Positions 7,223-14,627 of a stretch of 20,126 bases of DNA are shown piece by piece. This DNA comes from an uncultured Prevotellaceae bacterium (GTDB lineage Bacteria; Bacteroidota; Bacteroidia; Bacteroidales; Muribaculaceae), in NCBI GenBank assembly GCA_937904375.1, contig CALDIG010000237.1, positions 1 to 20,126 on the forward strand, given 5' to 3'. Made by a program: the position numbers and the translations under genes. Position 1 is the first letter of the stretch. Every line of letters begins with the position of its first letter. The notes beneath the pieces are model-generated. The model searched no databases and was not told the origin of the DNA. It saw only the letters and a program-made list of their open reading frames with translations.

Positions 7223-10213
7223 TTACGCCGAGAGGGCGGTGTCGTCGGAAGCTACGCCGAAGAGGCGCACCTTGACCACTCGCTTGATGCGATAATCCAA
7301 CTGCCAGACGCAGAGATTATCGTTCTGCACAACGGTTCTGTTACCGTCAGTGTCCACGAGGGTGTCGCGACCAACGACCAGCACGTTACCGTTGTCGTCT
7401 ATCAAGTCGCCAGCGTCGCTGAACGAGAGGACGGGTGTGGTCTCCCAAGTACTCGGGTCGTGCAGCTCCAGCAGCATAACGTCGGCATAGGCGTCGCGGC
7501 GGTTGAACAACAGCAGATACTTGTAGGGACGCGGAACGAAGGGGAACACACCATTGTTGAGGGTGTACACTCCTTGGTTGTCTGCAAGAGTAATGCCGTC
7601 GGCAAGGACATAGTTGTCGTTCTCGTCACACTCGAGATACTTCTTTGCAGTCGTCTGCTTGATGAGGCGGGTCTCAAACATAGCGTCGTCGGCAGCATAC
7701 TCAGTGCCAGCTTCACCGAAGTGGTCCACCAAGTCGCCCATTATGGTCAGCTTGAGCACTTCGCTCTCGTCGATACCGTCAAGCATATCGCTATAGTCAG
7801 CAACAGCGACGAGTTGATTCTGGTTTGGGGCAATGGCGAACATAGCCTTGTTGATGTTCTGCTGAGTGAGCAGTACGGGCCAGTAGAAGGGTGTGCCGTT
7901 CCAGCCGTTTTCTCTCTTGCCATCCTCGTTGATGAGCATTACCACGGGACGGTTGATTGCCTTGAGGCGCGAGGGGGCCAAGTCGGTGTGACCATCGTCA
8001 GGAGCATTGGTGAAATTGCCGTTGGCACGAATGCGGCTTATATTGCGGCCGGTGCGGTGCAGAACCCATACCTTGCCATCGGACTGCTCAGTGCAGTACT
8101 TGAGCGCGGCCAGCAGCTCGCGAATGTCGGCCTTGTGGTGAAGATTGCCCAATGCGTTGCTATACCTATAGGTATCACCAATGAGTTTGACGATTTCAAA
8201 CACTTCGTCATAGCTCATTTCAAAGAACCCGTCTGCGTCTCGGTGAGCATATTGGGGGTGAGCCGTGATGAGGTGGTCAATCTGAGAGACGGTAGCACCG
8301 ATAGCGGCATTGTCTCCCGTCCAGAATCCCACGGGAAGCATACGTTGCTGCTCCTTGATTCTCACTGACGATGAGGCCTTAATCCGCTGTGCGGCACATG
8401 GCTTGATATTGCTGTCAAAACCCACAAACACGGCATTGGGCTCTTCCTTGTCACGGCCAGCAATGAACCACTCGCGCAACTGGTCGTCGAGATCGTTGAT
8501 TCGACGGAGCACCTGGTAGAGGTTGTCGGTCGTGTGGAAGCGGGTGACGGCCATATCCTCTAAGTCGCGAGCGCCGTACATGCGGGCGTGCTGCAAGACT
8601 GTGTCTTGTTGGAAGTTGCGCGGGTCGCGGCCATAGAAGAAGCACAACATATTCTTAATGGTTACGCCACGGTCCAGAATAAAGGCCCCGATGAAGATAT
8701 TAGCGGCGGTTCTCAGCCTCAGTTCACCGGTGTTCTCGTCAAGCAGCTCAACCATTTGGTTGTCACTGTTCACGATCTGAACACAGTAGTTGTTGTCAGC
8801 GAAAATCTGCTTCATTTCGCTCAGTGTATCTGTTTCGGAAGGAATCGTCTCCGAGATCAAGGATTGTGCAATCCCTTTGCGGTTTGACTCCTTGAAGTCA
8901 CTATAGGCGTCGGTCAACGCTTGCTCAACAAGCACGTCGTCCTTGGTACCAAGCAGCGACCCCTTGATGTCTTTGAGGACTCGGGTGATGAGTTGACCTT
9001 CCCAATCGTGGAAATTGCGTGCAGTCTTGGCGTGAACAACGGCACTTGACTTATAGTCCAGACCCTTGGCGCGTTGCTGTATGCGGCGGATGGCGGTCGC
9101 CATAATGTATGCTGTGATAGCATAGGTGAGCGAGTAAAGGTTCTGCGAACTCCTCACATTATTGATATAGCGGCGGTCAACGTGCCCCAGAATCCTGATG
9201 CAACGGTTGTCGACTTGGCAATAGAGGTGGCTGAACATAGAGTCGGGGTCCTGTGACTCTTCGAAGTACTGCTTGCCGCCGATGTACTTGTCGTGGACGG
9301 GGACAAGGCTCGTGAAGCGAGGACGGAAGGGCAGAATGCGGTTGCCTTGCAGATAGAGTGAACCTTCGGGCTGCAAGTAGAGGCAGTAGGGAGTGGCCGT
9401 CACTTGCAGATAGCGACAGTACTGCGGTATCTGTCGGAACTCGTCAATCTGCTGAGCGACACGGGCCATTTCCAGCTCGCGCCTTTGTAAGGCGGGCAGA
9501 CCGTCCTCGTCTACTTGAGGCTGCAGTTGTGCGTCGAGGTAGTTGCGGCTCGCAAAGTCGGCCTCATCGTCTACAATCAGCACTCGCTTCTCTGTCAAGA
9601 AGGGGCTTGTGTGGGTGAACAGACGGAGAAGGTGGCGCATATTCTGCGACTCCTTCTTGCAGACAATCACAGTTTTGCAAGTGTTCACTTCGGCTTGCTG
9701 CAGACCATTGTACCGGATATCCATGATGTCGTGGATATTGATTGTGGCAGGCTGACTGAGGTCGTCGGTGGGTCTGAAGGAGTGGAAATCGCGCTTCAAG
9801 CGTTTGATAGTCTGACTCACAAGGAAGTTGGTCCCCTTGGTGAGCACTACGGCAATGTCAATGCCGCGGTCGAAGCTCAGACCGATAATGTTCTCGAACG
9901 TGTCGGTCTTTCCGCACTGAATCTTGCCCAGCAGCAGTCCAGGTTCTTCGGATTGGGGACCTTCCTCGAGAAGTTTCTCCACCGTGCCCTCAATACATTC
10001 GCGTTTCTCGTCGGTGAGGGGAAACTTTGCTTCCAGCTTCAAGGTGTCATAGATGGGCGTCTCGCTAGTGGCAATTGCTTCACGCTCCTCGGCCTTGGCC
10101 AAGAATGCGGCTTCTTGCTCACGGAGCCACTCGGGAACGGCAGCACCCATAAGTTCACACATGCTGATAGCAGCCTTACACTCACTCAAACTCTCGAAGT
10201 TCTTCTTTTCCAT
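7223..10213 (-). CDS. Z1 domain-containing P-loop ATPase (SF2 helicase-like), 996 aa
   Basis: Visible motifs: GKIQCGKT at 96-103 (Walker A), VLIVDDEADF at 211-220 (DEAD-like Walker B), VTATP at 271-275 (motif III-like), and GAFILDRGVTIK at 509-520 with QHARMYGARD at 541-550 (motif V/VI-like), the signature of the Z1 domain. Residues about 600-996 form a C-terminal part without clear motifs. Z1 proteins are helicase-like ATPases found in prokaryotic restriction and other conflict systems, sometimes with methylases, PD-(D/E)XK nucleases or GHKL ATPases. This gene has its own operator-promoter (two copies) and terminator, lies downstream of the type I operon, and is followed by the DUF2130 nuclease candidate. 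The start at 10213 sits about 70 nt inside the leader and precedes MEKKNFESL. The family call is firm; action as a DNA translocase is inferred. Confidence 0.88.
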   Translation of the reverse strand: MEKKNFESLSECKAAISMCELMGAAVPEWLREQEAAFLAKAEEREAIATSETPIYDTLKLEAKFPLTDEKRECIEGTVEKLLEEGPQSEEPGLLLGKIQCGKTDTFENIIGLSFDRGIDIAVVLTKGTNFLVSQTIKRLKRDFHSFRPTDDLSQPATINIHDIMDIRYNGLQQAEVNTCKTVIVCKKESQNMRHLLRLFTHTSPFLTEKRVLIVDDEADFASRNYLDAQLQPQVDEDGLPALQRRELEMARVAQQIDEFRQIPQYCRYLQVTATPYCLYLQPEGSLYLQGNRILPFRPRFTSLVPVHDKYIGGKQYFEESQDPDSMFSHLYCQVDNRCIRILGHVDRRYINNVRSSQNLYSLTYAITAYIMATAIRRIQQRAKGLDYKSSAVVHAKTARNFHDWEGQLITRVLKDIKGSLLGTKDDVLVEQALTDAYSDFKESNRKGIAQSLISETIPSETDTLSEMKQIFADNNYCVQIVNSDNQMVELLDENTGELRLRTAANIFIGAFILDRGVTIKNMLCFFYGRDPRNFQQDTVLQHARMYGARDLEDMAVTRFHTTDNLYQVLRRINDLDDQLREWFIAGRDKEEPNAVFVGFDSNIKPCAAQRIKASSSVRIKEQQRMLPVGFWTGDNAAIGATVSQIDHLITAHPQYAHRDADGFFEMSYDEVFEIVKLIGDTYRYSNALGNLHHKADIRELLAALKYCTEQSDGKVWVLHRTGRNISRIRANGNFTNAPDDGHTDLAPSRLKAINRPVVMLINEDGKRENGWNGTPFYWPVLLTQQNINKAMFAIAPNQNQLVAVADYSDMLDGIDESEVLKLTIMGDLVDHFGEAGTEYAADDAMFETRLIKQTTAKKYLECDENDNYVLADGITLADNQGVYTLNNGVFPFVPRPYKYLLLFNRRDAYADVMLLELHDPSTWETTPVLSFSDAGDLIDDNGNVLVVGRDTLVDTDGNRTVVQNDNLCVWQLDYRIKRVVKVRLFGVASDDTALSA

Positions 10214-10286
10214 AGTCTTGTCGTTTTTTATGGTTGTTATACATTAATTAATTCAAGCGAGGACACGTTCCCTCACGTTGACGGTG

Positions 10287-10321
10287 CAAAGGTAAGTTGA
10301 AAGTGTTCAGTTTAAGTGAAC
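10287..10321 (-). promoter_or_regulatory. Proximal operator-promoter of the Z1 gene
   Basis: On the - strand GTTCACTTAAACTGAAC (10321-10305), 10 bp, then TACCTTTG (10294-10287), a full TAnnTTTG box, about 74 bp before the Z1 start. Spacing and operator are identical to those of the DUF2130 promoter. The bases upstream of the operator (GTGAAAAAAATCCATTC) resemble those at the distal copy and at hsdR. Confidence 0.78.
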
Positions 10322-10410
10322 GAATGGATTTTTTTCACGCTATCGTGTTTTTCCTGGTTTTCACAGGTATCGATCACGCCACTCACCAGCTTTCTCTCAC
10401 TTTGGCGCTG

Positions 10411-10445
10411 CGAAATTAGGCATTATATGTTCAGTTTAAGTGAAC
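10411..10445 (-). promoter_or_regulatory. Distal operator, possible second promoter of the Z1 gene
   Basis: The same 17-mer on the - strand (10445-10429) is followed after 10 bp by TAATTTCG (10418-10411), which misses the TAnnTTTG consensus at one base. It may be a weaker second promoter, or an auxiliary repressor site 124 bp from the proximal one. Confidence 0.65.
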
Positions 10446-10517
10446 GTATTGATTTTTCTCACATAAATGCGTCTATTCATTGTTTTATCTGATGTACTGT
10501 GACGGCCACAGCACCGG

Positions 10518-10565
10518 CACGGTAGTGGGGAACTCGTTGATATGCAAGTCCCCCATAATGCCGTG
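10518..10565. terminator. Imperfect hairpin just downstream of hsdM
   Basis: CACGG (10518-10522) pairs with CCGTG (10561-10565), and inside it TGGGGA...TCCCCCA forms a second stem with bulges. A further CTGTG/CACAG hairpin lies beside it at about 10497-10511. It starts about 20 bp after the hsdM stop, so it is placed to end the restriction operon, but there is no T run. Confidence 0.4.
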
Positions 10566-10585
10566 GTAATCGTTTACAGCCTATC

Positions 10586-12202
10586 TTACAGTTCCGGCAG
10601 CCCCAGCTCTCTCATGTAGCTGTTGAGCTTTTCCGTTGACGACTTGATGTCGGCCTCAATCTTGGTGAGTTGGGCGTGGTTGGCGGCCAAATCAACCTTC
10701 GGCTCTTCCTGTGCAAGGCTCACATAGCGGGTGATGTTCAAGTTGTAGCCGTTCTCCTTGAGTTCCTTGAGGCTCACGCGGCGACTAAAACGATCTTCCT
10801 CAGAGCGTGTACGATAGGTTTCTATAATCCTATCGATGTGCTCGGGTAACATCACATTCTGTTTCTTGTCCTTCTCGTAGCACTCGGCGGCATTAATAAA
10901 GAGTACATCTTCGCTCTTGCGGCATTTTTTCAGTACGATAATGCTCACAGGAATGGGAGTGGAGTAGAAGAGGTTGGTTGGGAGGCCGATGATACAGTCG
11001 ATGTAGTCTTCCTTGATTAGCTTCTTGCGTATGGTGGTTTCGGCGCCGCCACGGAATAGCACGCCATGAGGTACGATAATCGCCATCGTGCCGCTTTCGC
11101 TCAGGTAGTGGAACCCGTGCAACAGGAAGGCAAAGTCGGCTGCACTCTTGGGAGAAACGCCATAGTCCCTAAAGCGGGGGTCGTTCGCTGTCTCGTCATC
11201 GGGGTTCCAACGCAGGCTGAAAGGAGGGTTGGCCACCACAGCATCGAAGGTGACAGGTTTCACCGGATTGCTGTCCTTGAGCAACGGCCAGTCGTTGGTG
11301 AGGGTGTCGCCATGGAATATCTCAAACTCTGAGTCGTGCAGACCGTGCAGCAACATGTTCATGCGCGCCAGGTTGAAGGTGGTCATTTCCTTCTCCTGAC
11401 CGTATATCTTACCGATCTTTCCACCGCGAAGTCTCATCTGGTTATTCACGTTGAGCAGCAGCGAGCCCGAGCCGCATGCGAAGTCGAGCACGTTACGCAG
11501 TTCGTTCTTATGTCCGGTCGATGGGTCTTGGCAGTCAAGCGTCACGATACGCGACAGGATGGTGCTCACTTGCTGCGGCGTGTAGAACTCCCCGGCCTTC
11601 TTTCCGCTGCCTGCTGCAAACTGACCGATAAGGTACTCATAAGCATCGCCCAGGATATCACCTTTCTGATCAAACTCAGCCAGTTTTACCTCTAGCGTGG
11701 ATATGATATTACACATCATCTTGTTCCGCGAGTCATAATCCTTGCCCAGTTTTTCGCTCTTAAGGTTGATTTCGGAGAACAGCCCCTTGAACGCACCTTT
11801 GAAGGATTCCTCCTCGATGTGGCGGAAGCTGTTGCCCAATTCTGTGAGCAAATCATTGTCTTGAGTGCGAGCCAACTCATAGATAGAACTCCACAGGTAT
11901 TTGGGCTGGATGATATAGTGAGTGCTCTTGAGCATCATGTCCTCAAACTCCTTCACATCATTCTCGTTCTCATCGTACCATGCGAGAAGTGATTTCTCGG
12001 AAGGAAGGTCACTACCCAATTCCCTGCGCACCGCTGATTCATATTGCGCGCTGATGTAACGGTAGAACAGTAGCGACAGCATATAGTCGCGGAAGTTGTC
12101 GGCCGTCATGGCACCGCGCAGCACGTCAGCCACGCTCCACAAAGCTTTGAAAAGTTGCTCTTTCTCTTGCTTGGTCAGTTGAGTATTCATTGTCTGGTCC
12201 AT
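10586..12202 (-). CDS. hsdM: Type I restriction-modification methyltransferase subunit HsdM
   Basis: 538 residues from the start at 12202. A longer frame to 12289 would overlap the preceding gene by 59 bp and begins with an atypical sequence, while 12202 follows an A-rich leader 28 bp after the upstream stop. Family landmarks: an HsdM N-terminal helical domain (KQEKEQLFKALWSVADVLRG...), the GEFYTPQQV motif before the catalytic domain, AdoMet-binding motif DFACGSG at about 240-246 and the adenine-methylase motif NPPF at about 325-328. HsdM with HsdS methylates adenine in a bipartite site and forms the core of the restriction complex. It is the last gene of the hsdR-hsdS-ATPase-hsdM unit. All key motifs are intact. 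Confidence 0.95.
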   Translation of the reverse strand: MDQTMNTQLTKQEKEQLFKALWSVADVLRGAMTADNFRDYMLSLLFYRYISAQYESAVRRELGSDLPSEKSLLAWYDENENDVKEFEDMMLKSTHYIIQPKYLWSSIYELARTQDNDLLTELGNSFRHIEEESFKGAFKGLFSEINLKSEKLGKDYDSRNKMMCNIISTLEVKLAEFDQKGDILGDAYEYLIGQFAAGSGKKAGEFYTPQQVSTILSRIVTLDCQDPSTGHKNELRNVLDFACGSGSLLLNVNNQMRLRGGKIGKIYGQEKEMTTFNLARMNMLLHGLHDSEFEIFHGDTLTNDWPLLKDSNPVKPVTFDAVVANPPFSLRWNPDDETANDPRFRDYGVSPKSAADFAFLLHGFHYLSESGTMAIIVPHGVLFRGGAETTIRKKLIKEDYIDCIIGLPTNLFYSTPIPVSIIVLKKCRKSEDVLFINAAECYEKDKKQNVMLPEHIDRIIETYRTRSEEDRFSRRVSLKELKENGYNLNITRYVSLAQEEPKVDLAANHAQLTKIEADIKSSTEKLNSYMRELGLPEL

Positions 12203-12230
12203 TTTGTGTTTCTTTTTTGTTTCTGTTATA

Positions 12231-13478
12231 TTATCCAACCTGTGCAGCGTTCCTTCTTTCTTCATATATCTCTCTTTCACTGCGCTCATCAGTTAAGTCG
12301 GGTAACTGAAATTGATATTTCTTCTTGATGTGGTAGAAGACGATCTTTAGCATTTCTTTGTTGTCATCGTTCATCTCCATTGGCGAGAAGATGGGTGCCT
12401 GATGAGAGAATACGTTGACAAATCTAGAAAATAGGTCAGTGAGCTCACCCCGTTCAAAAGCTTCTCTATCAAAAGTTTCGTCCTTGAAAGTGATGCCATG
12501 TAGGATGATTCCAAAATTGCGGTGTCCAAAGAACTCCTGGATTTTCTCCATCACGCTGCGCAGCATGTTGAAGTGGAAAGTGTAGAGCTTACCATTCTTA
12601 ATGGCTCGCTGAAGCTCGCTCATTATGGCCACGTTGTAGTAAAACGGGGTGTTGCTGTTCATTTGCTTTAACACTGGCTCTTCGGATTCCTTGTCGCGGT
12701 ATAGATAGTAACTGCTCTTGTCGGCATTCAGCCCGCGGAGCATGACGTGGAAGAAAAGGGCATGGTGAGACGACACCACAAACTTGATGCGTCTGATGTT
12801 TTCTCGTCCGGCTTTCATCTCGTCCTGTTCCTGCTTGAACTGTTGCCGGATAACTTTGTATAGCTGCTCGGCAAAGGTGATGACGTTGTTATCATCGAGC
12901 GACGACATGGGGTCGTCGATGTAGATATATTCAATATCCCTGTAAGCATCATTCCCGCCCGTCACCTGGTCGAGGATGCAGCGAAAAAAACACCACACAA
13001 ACAGGCGTTCCTCGCCGCGCGAGATCTTGATGTTCTCGATTAACTCGCCGTCGGGCTTCTCTTGTGTCTTAACCGTCTTACTGAAGGTCACATAGTCGGG
13101 TATTTCCTCGTGGTCCTTGTCATAGTGGAAATCAAAGTCAATATCGGTGAACACATGGAGGTATTGGCGGAGCTTTTCGGTAAAACTATATCCAGCTAAG
13201 CCCTTAATCAGTGATGAGGTATTATTAATGAGCAAACGAGGCTCGATGTTGTTCTTCAGGTCATTGTCCCAAGTGAACAAGTCCTCTGTGTAGGCGTTGT
13301 AGTATAGGGTGTGCTGCGGAGTTCCCTCATCGCGGCCGTAGTGGGCGAAGTCATAAGACAATCGCGTCTTACCTGTTCCGTTGTAGGCGAATACTAGAGC
13401 ACAGTTGGTATATTGGTCGTATTCGTCGGGATCGAAACAGTGACGCAATTTCTCTATAATATAGTTGTTGTATTCCAT
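12231..13478 (-). CDS. PrrC-like ABC-ATPase, probable anticodon nuclease, inside the type I operon
   Basis: 415 residues, close to the about 396 of E. coli PrrC. ABC-type ATPase features: AYNGTGKT at 31-38 (Walker A), ISRGE at 152-156 (a variant ABC signature), YIYIDDP at 184-190 (Walker B), SSLD at 192-195 (D-loop) and SSHH at 236-239 (H-loop). The C-terminal part has R307-x3-E311 (LRSVMEK) and later NVFSH with H359. PrrC uses an Arg-x3-Glu...His triad to cut tRNA-Lys, and related AAA_13/RloC proteins carry a similar N-x-x-S-H motif. Known PrrC sits within a type I operon, is kept silent by the restriction complex and is released when a phage inhibits it. The same position here, between hsdS and hsdM, supports that role. 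GGAG is placed as a Shine-Dalgarno just before the ATG. The ATPase call is firm; the nuclease call is motif- and context-based. Confidence 0.82.
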   Translation of the reverse strand: MEYNNYIIEKLRHCFDPDEYDQYTNCALVFAYNGTGKTRLSYDFAHYGRDEGTPQHTLYYNAYTEDLFTWDNDLKNNIEPRLLINNTSSLIKGLAGYSFTEKLRQYLHVFTDIDFDFHYDKDHEEIPDYVTFSKTVKTQEKPDGELIENIKISRGEERLFVWCFFRCILDQVTGGNDAYRDIEYIYIDDPMSSLDDNNVITFAEQLYKVIRQQFKQEQDEMKAGRENIRRIKFVVSSHHALFFHVMLRGLNADKSSYYLYRDKESEEPVLKQMNSNTPFYYNVAIMSELQRAIKNGKLYTFHFNMLRSVMEKIQEFFGHRNFGIILHGITFKDETFDREAFERGELTDLFSRFVNVFSHQAPIFSPMEMNDDNKEMLKIVFYHIKKKYQFQLPDLTDERSEREIYEERRNAAQVG

Positions 13479-13487
13479 ATCTCCAGG

Positions 13488-14606
13488 TTATTTAGTGGGT
13501 TGAGGAAATAGTTGTTGCGTAAGACCTTTCTTATGGATTTTTAGAGTGTCCAGTTTAGCCGCTTCTGTTGCGATCAGGTCATCCATAGCCGATATACAGT
13601 TAACTATTTTCTGTTGTTCCGCGGGTTCTGGTAGAAGTACGGAAATGTTGTAAATGATATTTCTTGAAAGACTCGGAACCCCGCCAGCCTCATTATGCTT
13701 CATCCAGTCTATGTTTTGAAACAGGAGGTAAACAAAATAAGCACTCGTATCCACAAAATTGTAAGTGTAGAAAAGCGTATCAACAGTCCAAAACTTACCT
13801 CGTAGGAACATAGGCTTATTAATAGTCCCTTTTCGGCCTATACAAGCACTGTCGCCATCATATAAATAATCATTTACAGAGCACATATATCCCCCTGAAC
13901 CATATACAGGAATATCACCTTCAGAAAGATGCTTGTAATCACGACCATTTCCAATGTCAAAACATTCTTTAAATTTTTTCTTTTCCCACTCACCGGTGAA
14001 GTCGGGGAAGCGAAGGCGTGGAGTGGATTCGCCTGGCTGAGGGAAAAGTTGCTGCATTAGGCCCCGCTTGCGTTCCTTCAGGGCTGCCACCATCTGCTCC
14101 TGTGCCGCTATCAACGTGTCTATAGTGGAGAGGCAGTCGGCAATCTTCTGTTGTTCGGTAATAGATGGTAAATATATAGGCATATCTGCAATCATCTCAA
14201 GACGAACCGAATCTACCGTTGCTTTAGCAGTTAATCTCATAGCCCTTTCATAAAAATTAGCTGAAAAGTAATAATAAAAGTAACGTGCATCAACGCCATT
14301 AAAGTTAGACATCATATAACATCTTTGGTGCAAATCAAATTTTCCATTAACATAATGAAAAACCTTTCCGATATGACCATCACCAATTGTAATTACCGCC
14401 TCACAATCATATAGATATCTGTTGCTTCTAACAGGAGTTGCTGACCGAATATAAAATGGATACAGCCCATCTTCTACTTGGTCTTGAGTGTTGCTTTTAC
14501 CTGTATTTATATCACAGATCTCTTTTACCAACTTCTCCTCCCACTCCCCGGTGAAGCCAGGGAAGCGGAGGCGCGGAGTACCGTTGTTATTATTGTCGCT
14601 GTTCAT
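13488..14606 (-). CDS. hsdS: Type I restriction specificity subunit HsdS
   Basis: 372 residues with the two-fold layout of HsdS: target recognition domain 1 at about 20-150, a coiled conserved region ending at about 190 (EQQKIADCLSTIDTLIA...LMQQLFPQP), target recognition domain 2 at about 205-330, and a second copy of the conserved helix (EQQKIVNCISAMDDLIA...LTQQLFPQP). Each half opens with the same TPRLRFP-F-TGEWE block. The variable parts are AT-richer than the conserved ones, as is usual. The protein chooses the bipartite DNA site for HsdM and HsdR. It starts 21 bp after hsdR and ends 9 bp before the PrrC-like gene. No recombinase or partial hsdS copies lie nearby, so inversion-type phase variation is not indicated. 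Confidence 0.93.
   Translation of the reverse strand: MNSDNNNNGTPRLRFPGFTGEWEEKLVKEICDINTGKSNTQDQVEDGLYPFYIRSATPVRSNRYLYDCEAVITIGDGHIGKVFHYVNGKFDLHQRCYMMSNFNGVDARYFYYYFSANFYERAMRLTAKATVDSVRLEMIADMPIYLPSITEQQKIADCLSTIDTLIAAQEQMVAALKERKRGLMQQLFPQPGESTPRLRFPDFTGEWEKKKFKECFDIGNGRDYKHLSEGDIPVYGSGGYMCSVNDYLYDGDSACIGRKGTINKPMFLRGKFWTVDTLFYTYNFVDTSAYFVYLLFQNIDWMKHNEAGGVPSLSRNIIYNISVLLPEPAEQQKIVNCISAMDDLIATEAAKLDTLKIHKKGLTQQLFPQPTK
13985..14579. repeat. Two 40-bp direct repeats inside hsdS (13985-14024 and 14540-14579)
   Basis: The two copies match at 35 of 40 positions and encode the TPRLRFP-F-TGEWE block that opens each target recognition half. They are 555 bp apart, so recombination between them would delete one half in frame (185 codons). 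Confidence 0.7.
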
Positions 14607-14627
14607 CGTCTGTAGCGTTTTGGTTTA

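Larger units (their letters stand above)
10214..10585. other. Control region between hsdM and the Z1 gene
   Basis: No gene is seen in these 372 bp. They hold two copies of the 17-bp operator 124 bp apart, each with a -7 box on the - strand. Next to hsdM there is a hairpin-rich stretch at 10497-10565, and a 70-nt leader lies before the Z1 start. Confidence 0.7.

Noticed and set aside
7460..8368. A 302-codon open frame on the + strand opposite the Z1 gene
   Set aside because: It lies wholly antisense to a well-supported gene with family motifs and its product shows no recognisable domain. The same holds for the long + strand frames at 9515-10300 and 14937-15668.
12203..12289. An extended N-terminus for HsdM starting at 12289
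   Set aside because: It would overlap the PrrC-like gene by 59 bp and precedes the normal HsdM start. An A-rich leader and ATG at 12202 fit better.
13488..14606. An invertible, phase-variable hsdS cassette
   Set aside because: No inverted repeats, no second or partial hsdS and no recombinase gene are seen near it.
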